Below are positions 27,201-30,272 of a stretch of 30,272 bases of DNA, in pieces. The stretch is from contig JBKEAJ010000038.1 of the NCBI GenBank assembly GCA_047972135.1, positions 1-30,272 on the forward strand, in the 5' to 3' direction. This stretch comes from JBKEAJ01 sp047972135 (GTDB lineage: Bacteria > Bacteroidota > Bacteroidia > Bacteroidales > Prolixibacteraceae). Positions within the stretch are counted from its first letter, which is position 1. Each line of letters opens with the position of its first letter. The notes under the pieces were generated by a model that saw only the letters and a program-made list of their open reading frames with translations, made no database searches and was not told the DNA's origin. A program made the translations under genes and the position numbers.

Positions 27201-30200
27201 CATATACTTGGAAGTCGGCGATACTCAGCCTCCGACCCTCACTCAGGCAGATACTGCATTTACAATAACTCATGGCAACTATTTATTGCCGCTTGTCAAC
27301 TCCGATTATTCCTTTATTGACTATGCTGTACCTCACGATTTCTGTGGGATTCTTGATTCCCTTATCAATTCACCTGCACAGATGAAAGATATTTGGGGCG
27401 ACAGTATTCCCATAAACGTAACAGCCTTCGACCCACACGGCAACAGTAGTACTGCGACCTACTACGTCTATGGCTGTGGTGAGTTTGGACAGAGTGATAC
27501 TCTCAGCGTCCATCACAATGGAACACTGCAAATAAATACTGCGGGCTTAATTGCTAACGATACGCTTTTGGCTGTTCCTTCGGGGACAGATTTTGTGGAA
27601 GTGCTGACAGGTGCGACGGGTAAGGGAGTCATTACTTTTGCAGGTGGAATTTATACTTACGACCCCCTCGGCACTTATTTAGGTATGGATAGCTTTAGGT
27701 ATGTCGTAAACTATCAGTCGTGTTTGGATACCGTCTGGAGCTACTTCGATGTAAACAATAGGTGTGTCGAACTTGCGCAGAACGACCATGCAACATTGAT
27801 AGGCATGGCGGGAAACAGCGTGAAAATACCCGTTTTGGATAATGATAATGCCACTGGAGCAACATTATCCATAATCACAGCTCCGACAAAAGGTACAGCA
27901 GCGATAAGCAACGACAGCATCGTATACACCACCAACGGAACTTACACCGGTTTAGACAGCCTGCAATACAAGATAGTGAATGGAGCTTGTTCCTCTACAG
28001 CGTGGGTGTATATCTTGGTAAGCGAGAAACCGGATCATATTTCGCCATTCAGTTGTGATGTAGTGATGGGAAGTACCAATTTTGATTTTGAGAAAACCAT
28101 GGGAGGCTACATAGGCATCAGGGACGGCTCAGCCCCTGTTATTGGCGATATCACTGGCGATGGCAAAACCGATATAATTGTGCCGCGCAATAATGGTTCT
28201 GACAGAGCATCCAAAGAACTTTTAGTCTTCGAGGCAAGTGACTTGAATACACCTATTGCAAGTTATACCTTCACCTTGGATCTTACCTATTGTGGTATCA
28301 CGATTGCAGACTTTGAAACTACTGACAACAAACGCGAAATAGTAGTTGTTCTTGCAGATAATTATAATGCCAATAGTACCCACTACCTTCAGGTCTTGGA
28401 AGTAAGCGGCACAACTATTACTGTTCCCGCAGCATGGACTACACCAAAGGTGATAAACAAGACGGCTACAAGTCAACAACTGTCAATGGGAGGAGCAGTG
28501 CCGATAGTTACAGACCTTAACAGCGACGGGGAAGCAGAGATTCTAGTGTATAACTGCATTTACGATAGAGACGGAACTTTACTCAACGAATTACCGACAC
28601 ACGATTTATATACTATCGGACATCACGTTCATAACGAACCGGTAATTCCCGCAGTTGCAGATATTGATAATGATGGTATCAAAGAAATAGCATTGGGACG
28701 AACTGTGTATAAACCTTCGGCAGATCTTCACAGCTTGAATGAGTGGCGTACTATCAGCCCGACAGACCCGAAATACAGTAACACAACAATCTATGATGCC
28801 GGACATACAGCCTTTTTGGATATCAACGGCGACGGCAGCATGGAAGTTGCTGTCATTACCCGACAGGGAGGTAATGGAGGCAGCAAACAAATAGTAAACT
28901 ATATTTGGAATGTCGATAGTGGAGAAATTATGCATTATCAAAACTATGGAGTGCAATACCATGGCGGCTCTGCTTTAACCATTAGTGATATTGACGGTGA
29001 TACACGTCCGGAACTTGTATTTATGGTAGGAACCGGAAACGACGCAAACAATAGTTCTGGCAAATTGTATTGCTATGAATGGAAGACCCCCGGCGACAGC
29101 ATAGGGCTACGATGGAGTAAAACCACAACAGACCGCTCGCAGTCAACAACCGTCAGTGCTTTCGATTTTAACAATGACGGCAAAAAAGAGATTGTTTATC
29201 GTGATGAGTTGTACTTGTATATCATGAGCGATACAACAGACGGCAGTGGCAATAATCCGGGTATTAAAGTGCTTAATGACACAACCAAAGATGCTTCCCA
29301 AGCAGCGTCTGCTACTGTTTCGGAATATCCTGTTATATCCGACATCGACAACGATGGTAATGCAGAAATTATTACTATCGACAGTTATCATAGACCTTGG
29401 ACTAATGATAGAAGAGGAAGAATAGTCATCTACGAATCTGCCACTCCCGGTTCATGGGCATCAGCTCGCAAGGTGTGGAATGGCTTTGCTTATAATCCTT
29501 TATACGTCAGAAAAGATTTGAGTATTCCACGATATACATCCTCTATGTTTACAGAGTTTGGCGGATACGACAAATATCCATATAACACTTTCTTGCAACA
29601 GGTGCCTTATGTGAGAGATATACCCGGTGGACAGGTTGTGGTTATCCCCGCGGTCGACCTACATCCAACAGAGGTAGAAACAGTAGGCGAAGCAGACAGC
29701 ATAGAGTTTACAATAACCATAGAAAATATCAGTAAGGATGCTGACTTTGTGGCAACGGATTCTGCAATAACGCTATATTGTGGTTCAGTAGGAGTAAGCA
29801 ATGTATTATGGGTGGATAGTTTACCAACAATAGCAGCAGCCATTGATGATGCTACACCAACGGTTGTAAGCTATGCATTCAAAGTGCCAATTGATGTTTT
29901 GGGCAATTGTGCAAGCAATAATATTGTCATTCAAATTGCCGACAAAGGCAAAGGAATAGGAGTAGGCGTGCAAGGCGATTGCGATGAAACAAACAATTCA
30001 ATATCTTTTGCCTTTCATGTAGACTACGGCGATGCTCCCGACAGCTACAAAACCCTTGTAGGTAGCGGCGGAGCAGCACACCTTTTTGATGCAAACTTGT
30101 TTTTCGGCGATACCATCGACGTGGAGACCAACGCCTACGCCGTAGCGGCAGGTGCAGACTGCAACGAGCTGGCAGGTGATAATGCCAATAATCTGCAAGA

Positions 30201-30272
30201 CGAGGACGGAGTTGTTTATCTTCAAGCTGCATCACGTTATTCCACTACCTATGCTTCCTATGTTGATTTGAA
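21220..30272 (+). CDS. Giant secreted multidomain adhesin-like protein (partial, runs off the window)
   Basis: One open frame of at least 3017 codons reaches the window end without a stop. The N-terminus MRRYLFLTVSLFLLLFTVVD followed by AYSQ is a signal peptide, cleaved near residue 24. Domains in order: three modules led by a Y-W-x-G-G...G-N-W motif at residues 28, 654 and 1205, each followed by some 500-620 residues rich in Ser, Asn, Tyr and Gly that look like beta-helix or beta-sandwich stretches; an Ig-like/cadherin-like region (about 2108-2267); eight FG-GAP repeats (about 2305-2720); a CARDB-like domain (about 2807-2930); and a GEVED domain beginning with DYGDAPDSY at 2935. There are no membrane segments after the signal. 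Proteins with GEVED and Y-W-x-G-G modules in Bacteroidota usually end in a type IX secretion sorting domain, which would lie beyond the window. Its role as adhesin or matrix protein is inference; I cannot name a ligand. Confidence 0.9.
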   Translation, partial: MRRYLFLTVSLFLLLFTVVDAYSQGRKFYWVGGSGNWSRDVINQWATSSGGSSFHGGKPTANDTVIFDENSGSSGGMTVYVSSNAADQECATMRIESSFDGILHFQATSGLHSEGAIRVHNNLEVKKSDALLCSYINWYFNIGSGTVAKIEKPDNLGFHSFHKEGLGELHVNCELYQNAVSQVSNSASGGMLIFNKRVYKSSSLNKFDLLTSNGTQTYFKKGLSDFHVVSPYVGIKSTYYNGKSGLTAKGANTYIELDSSGSVYALQALDGGKIKVNANAEVKTAFTVLDRGGSLDLYGKISTIKTGLANSSVVYYEDYIRAYSTFCVGTNSRIDIRSGAEYVGYTEISVGTYYNINARNSNSILRLGDNAVVNVEGLLDVFYVDNIKLMPSVDNGSYINDDLSNRGGDNASLIVSGNGKLSVGHGISLIKSSNIFRLLDNAELNFDCNSLGLGSVAYMSNVYSNLLDDYKYGAILRINNLAVANVSFSANSKITLGGEKSEEYPEQGVLILTDADLGVHVSSLPDIDILGRGTNVLYLYGMLGGFGVDVEGSRENTLLVDGGAQATNVSLSHLTFNSANCGDLLTIMGASKTQRRSLQLSSATSLSNLKLANLNFTAAVGNVSVNNADTVSSFNTAGVSLDGTLTPSGVVSRLYWIGGNSNSGGDGNWNNPDNWSTSSGGSPNHCFVPSATTEVVFDNNSFSSGGVHTVSSEASAVESGDFRWRYTNAKQVTFSVKRFNIQGTVDWSDNMFFSSNSYWSAPAIYARTDTQDSIYFRGLSDKLYYLELEGSGTYIFADNQEVHPFTARRSSAFIRQNECFRSSVDSLVVLSDIVFRGNLYFGLSSKGEYKNCGAVFKASFSMPFTESGDYYMYVYGNSSDPSRRGRYTFEGDFILKYTLGRNWWRYLYVYGHTDLHFKGLMNVQQMITRGEDIKINIDSKSSIYNIDFFSYNSSELNFNGTEDVNLGCFSVSNADVYFGERNVNFWDLDQLYADVGYYYTYSNSLYCRAYNNVLFDASKAKINVNMDGKYIHSSNKMDFWLDSSSYFKELSINGDGESPEQQLDFYLVPNVDVLTFAGEARKYNIAYNAKFGKHFGKIDSMSISSPSTFVLYGNQNYQNIKSRVLTDNLENCKYFTIYSESSTYKRSLIVDEPFVFDNVIMSNIKAEVNGGLGMATANGFIPYEGTGSDIEGFSLNASATGSNTLYWIGGTSNGTGSYRIDDRGNWSATSGGGPASNCAITDNLTLIFDRNSFTSGHSTQVLKPLDAAYICSYKNIKVTADALTNVPGQTLEFSKVGQITLSGNLEIRSPRVVSDSTIFVLEENKTLGFEHTIYASGNELNIGFKVNDNTTKNKYRFKDDITIKTATYLHYIDNNNLGTYMSYSRFTSDSVIFEGRTVFNTPSVMWGTSSRLSYNFHNIPASNVLFKKPVYINDVNYVISNYYAQDIVCMDSLIVLGSNTSIYYYFPGGSVTDSVELRVYGYADIEYETFTYTDHQYLRTELYGGGKFERFNCSLGTLILNGDYEIGYVSVGRLEMAANSTLSIGSNFYHYSSLRVDELYLGNRASINLPTFNLVDATNSSYNYNNYEIYLGQGASITFKSIVRKYGTAYGGEPGSSITVNSSFNDQTAGFLNNNVGLSNTDIYVKSLVSNYIPTDVGINIEGSMNKFKNIYFEGFADQYLYLPASSTLDGDLHLGYGTDGTSTDGRNYTVGNEFDESRLISVDSIILYNVPLSLTLSSNATLNARSGLGIYGRTPSACVGMSMRATISDDSQLAKLTLPHGLNWSYSQVAYVNPSSNNANHYDYKLGVNSAYTGNVGITNWQVSSENYVLPTPSLSLMIFEGDSVNVDVRNLAYMDHLTYFEWIKADGITKVYDTTMVFDIYSDPITLKMHYGENCVLTTALEAPIRLDSFDNTRYYYEVNTDGCSFVTNADTFDVTIAPGGTLTMDSSVNIIQNSIDSTWSLNGVKIPYGTTYVVWSGLNIMGNDTVITRDTIYLEVGDTQPPTLTQADTAFTITHGNYLLPLVNSDYSFIDYAVPHDFCGILDSLINSPAQMKDIWGDSIPINVTAFDPHGNSSTATYYVYGCGEFGQSDTLSVHHNGTLQINTAGLIANDTLLAVPSGTDFVEVLTGATGKGVITFAGGIYTYDPLGTYLGMDSFRYVVNYQSCLDTVWSYFDVNNRCVELAQNDHATLIGMAGNSVKIPVLDNDNATGATLSIITAPTKGTAAISNDSIVYTTNGTYTGLDSLQYKIVNGACSSTAWVYILVSEKPDHISPFSCDVVMGSTNFDFEKTMGGYIGIRDGSAPVIGDITGDGKTDIIVPRNNGSDRASKELLVFEASDLNTPIASYTFTLDLTYCGITIADFETTDNKREIVVVLADNYNANSTHYLQVLEVSGTTITVPAAWTTPKVINKTATSQQLSMGGAVPIVTDLNSDGEAEILVYNCIYDRDGTLLNELPTHDLYTIGHHVHNEPVIPAVADIDNDGIKEIALGRTVYKPSADLHSLNEWRTISPTDPKYSNTTIYDAGHTAFLDINGDGSMEVAVITRQGGNGGSKQIVNYIWNVDSGEIMHYQNYGVQYHGGSALTISDIDGDTRPELVFMVGTGNDANNSSGKLYCYEWKTPGDSIGLRWSKTTTDRSQSTTVSAFDFNNDGKKEIVYRDELYLYIMSDTTDGSGNNPGIKVLNDTTKDASQAASATVSEYPVISDIDNDGNAEIITIDSYHRPWTNDRRGRIVIYESATPGSWASARKVWNGFAYNPLYVRKDLSIPRYTSSMFTEFGGYDKYPYNTFLQQVPYVRDIPGGQVVVIPAVDLHPTEVETVGEADSIEFTITIENISKDADFVATDSAITLYCGSVGVSNVLWVDSLPTIAAAIDDATPTVVSYAFKVPIDVLGNCASNNIVIQIADKGKGIGVGVQGDCDETNNSISFAFHVDYGDAPDSYKTLVGSGGAAHLFDANLFFGDTIDVETNAYAVAAGADCNELAGDNANNLQDEDGVVYLQAASRYSTTYASYVDL
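21301..21429 (+). repeat. Y-W-x-G-G / G-N-W module, copy 1 (giant protein residues 28-70)
   Basis: This begins right after the signal peptide with FYWVGGSGNWS. Then come a second W (NQW), a Ser/Gly-rich SSGGSS and VIFDEN. It lacks the insertion found between GG and GNW in the other two copies. Modules of this kind begin large repeats in many Bacteroidota surface proteins. Confidence 0.75.
23179..23325 (+). repeat. Y-W-x-G-G / G-N-W module, copy 2 (giant protein residues 654-702)
   Basis: 49 residues from LYWIGGNSNSGGDGNWNNPD through NWSTSSGGSPNHC to VVFDNNSF. It is nearly the same length and pattern as copy 3, including the cysteine after the S-G-G-x-P motif. Confidence 0.8.
24832..24978 (+). 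repeat. Y-W-x-G-G / G-N-W module, copy 3 (giant protein residues 1205-1253)
   Basis: 49 residues from LYWIGGTSNGTGSYRIDDRG through NWSATSGGGPASNC to LIFDRNSF. It aligns with copy 2 end to end without gaps. The DNA has diverged more than the protein, so the duplication is old. Confidence 0.8.
27541..28020 (+). other. Two cadherin-like/Ig-like domains in the giant protein
   Basis: Residues about 2108-2179 and 2184-2267 share the pattern N-D / G-x-G-x-I / Y-x-P-x-G / G-x-D-S-F-x-Y. The second reads NDHATLIGMAGNSVKIPVLD followed by NDN, ending GLDSLQYKIVNG. This is the bacterial cadherin-like (Big_9-type) repeat often found next to T9SS cargo domains. Confidence 0.7.
28120..29400 (+). other. FG-GAP/VCBS beta-propeller region (eight repeats) in the giant protein
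   Basis: Repeats with a Ca2+-binding D-x-D/N-x-D-G type loop start at D2310 (DITGDGKTD), D2364 (DFETTDNKRE, degenerate), D2432 (DLNSDGEAE), D2481 (DIDNDGIKE), D2534 (DINGDGSME), D2590 (DIDGDTRPE), D2649 (DFNNDGKKE) and D2708 (DIDNDGNAE). Spacing is 49-68 residues, as in integrin-alpha propellers. Each motif is followed by a hydrophobic strand such as IIVPR or IALGR. Such propellers bind carbohydrate or protein ligands. Confidence 0.85.
29638..30010 (+). other. CARDB-like domain in the giant protein
   Basis: Residues about 2807-2930 (VDLHPTEVETVGEADSIEFT, then IENISKDADF and DCDETNNS near the end) have the pattern of CARDB/DUF11-type beta-sandwich domains, which often act as spacers in cell-surface proteins. 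The assignment rests on pattern only. Confidence 0.5.
30022..30272 (+). other. GEVED domain (truncated by the window) in the giant protein
   Basis: DYGDAPDSYKTL (from residue 2935), G-G-A-A-H-L, LFFGDTIDVE, GDNANN and DEDGVVYL are the hallmarks of the GEVED domain. The domain is named for its acidic signature and is frequent in Bacteroidota secreted proteins with T9SS sorting signals. The window ends inside it. Confidence 0.8.

Noticed and set aside
26722..27273. 183-codon minus-strand open frame and similar minus-strand frames in 23-30 kb
   Set aside because: They are antisense to the giant gene, their products are low-complexity or Cys/Ile-rich without domains, and no promoter or leader supports them.

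Overview
The window comes from a Bacteroidota chromosome, most likely order Bacteroidales. Four things point there: the gene order rpsU-xerC-hpf-tRNAs-tuf-secE-nusG-rplKAJL-rpoBC; promoter motifs of the TTTG / TAnnTTTG type; start codons preceded by A/T-rich leaders with no Shine-Dalgarno sequence; and a very large secreted protein built from domains typical of this phylum. All genes that I can support lie on the + strand. The genus cannot be fixed from the sequence alone.

Layout: (1) 1-774 is the decayed 3' part of a PD-(D/E)XK nuclease family transposase gene, broken by a homopolymer frameshift and an internal deletion. (2) 775-1199 is non-coding and holds a palindromic interspersed repeat, whose second copy lies at 20786-20941, plus a small cluster of hairpins. 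(3) 1200-4564 holds rpsU, a XerC/D-type recombinase, hpf, four tRNA genes (Thr-UGU, Tyr-GUA, Gly-UCC, Thr-GGU) and tuf, which ends at an intrinsic terminator. (4) 4619-16203 starts with a truncated tRNA-like element, followed by secE, nusG, rplK, rplA, rplJ, rplL, rpoB, rpoC and a DUF3467 gene. A hairpin attenuator sits between rplL and rpoB, and a terminator follows the DUF3467 gene. (5) 16289-20781 holds pfkA, a cyclophilin-FKBP fusion and priA. (6) 20782-21219 holds the second palindromic repeat, short tandem repeats and a promoter. (7) 21220-30272 is one uninterrupted reading frame of at least 3017 codons that runs off the window.

Regions 3 and 4 make and regulate the core expression machinery: ribosomal proteins, RNA polymerase beta and beta', EF-Tu, tRNAs, NusG, the SecE translocon subunit and the ribosome hibernation factor. 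Region 5 adds glycolysis, protein folding and replication restart. Region 6-7 is accessory. Its giant protein has a signal peptide, three repeats of a Y-W-x-G-G...G-N-W module leading long beta-rich stretches, two cadherin-like/Ig-like domains, an eight-repeat FG-GAP (integrin-alpha-like) propeller, a CARDB-like domain and the start of a GEVED domain. That suggests a surface or secreted adhesin, probably exported by the type IX system, but its C-terminus lies outside the window.

No CRISPR array, prophage, defence island or biosynthetic cluster is visible. The least explained items are the giant protein, the truncated tRNA-like element between tuf and secE, and the two-copy palindromic repeat.
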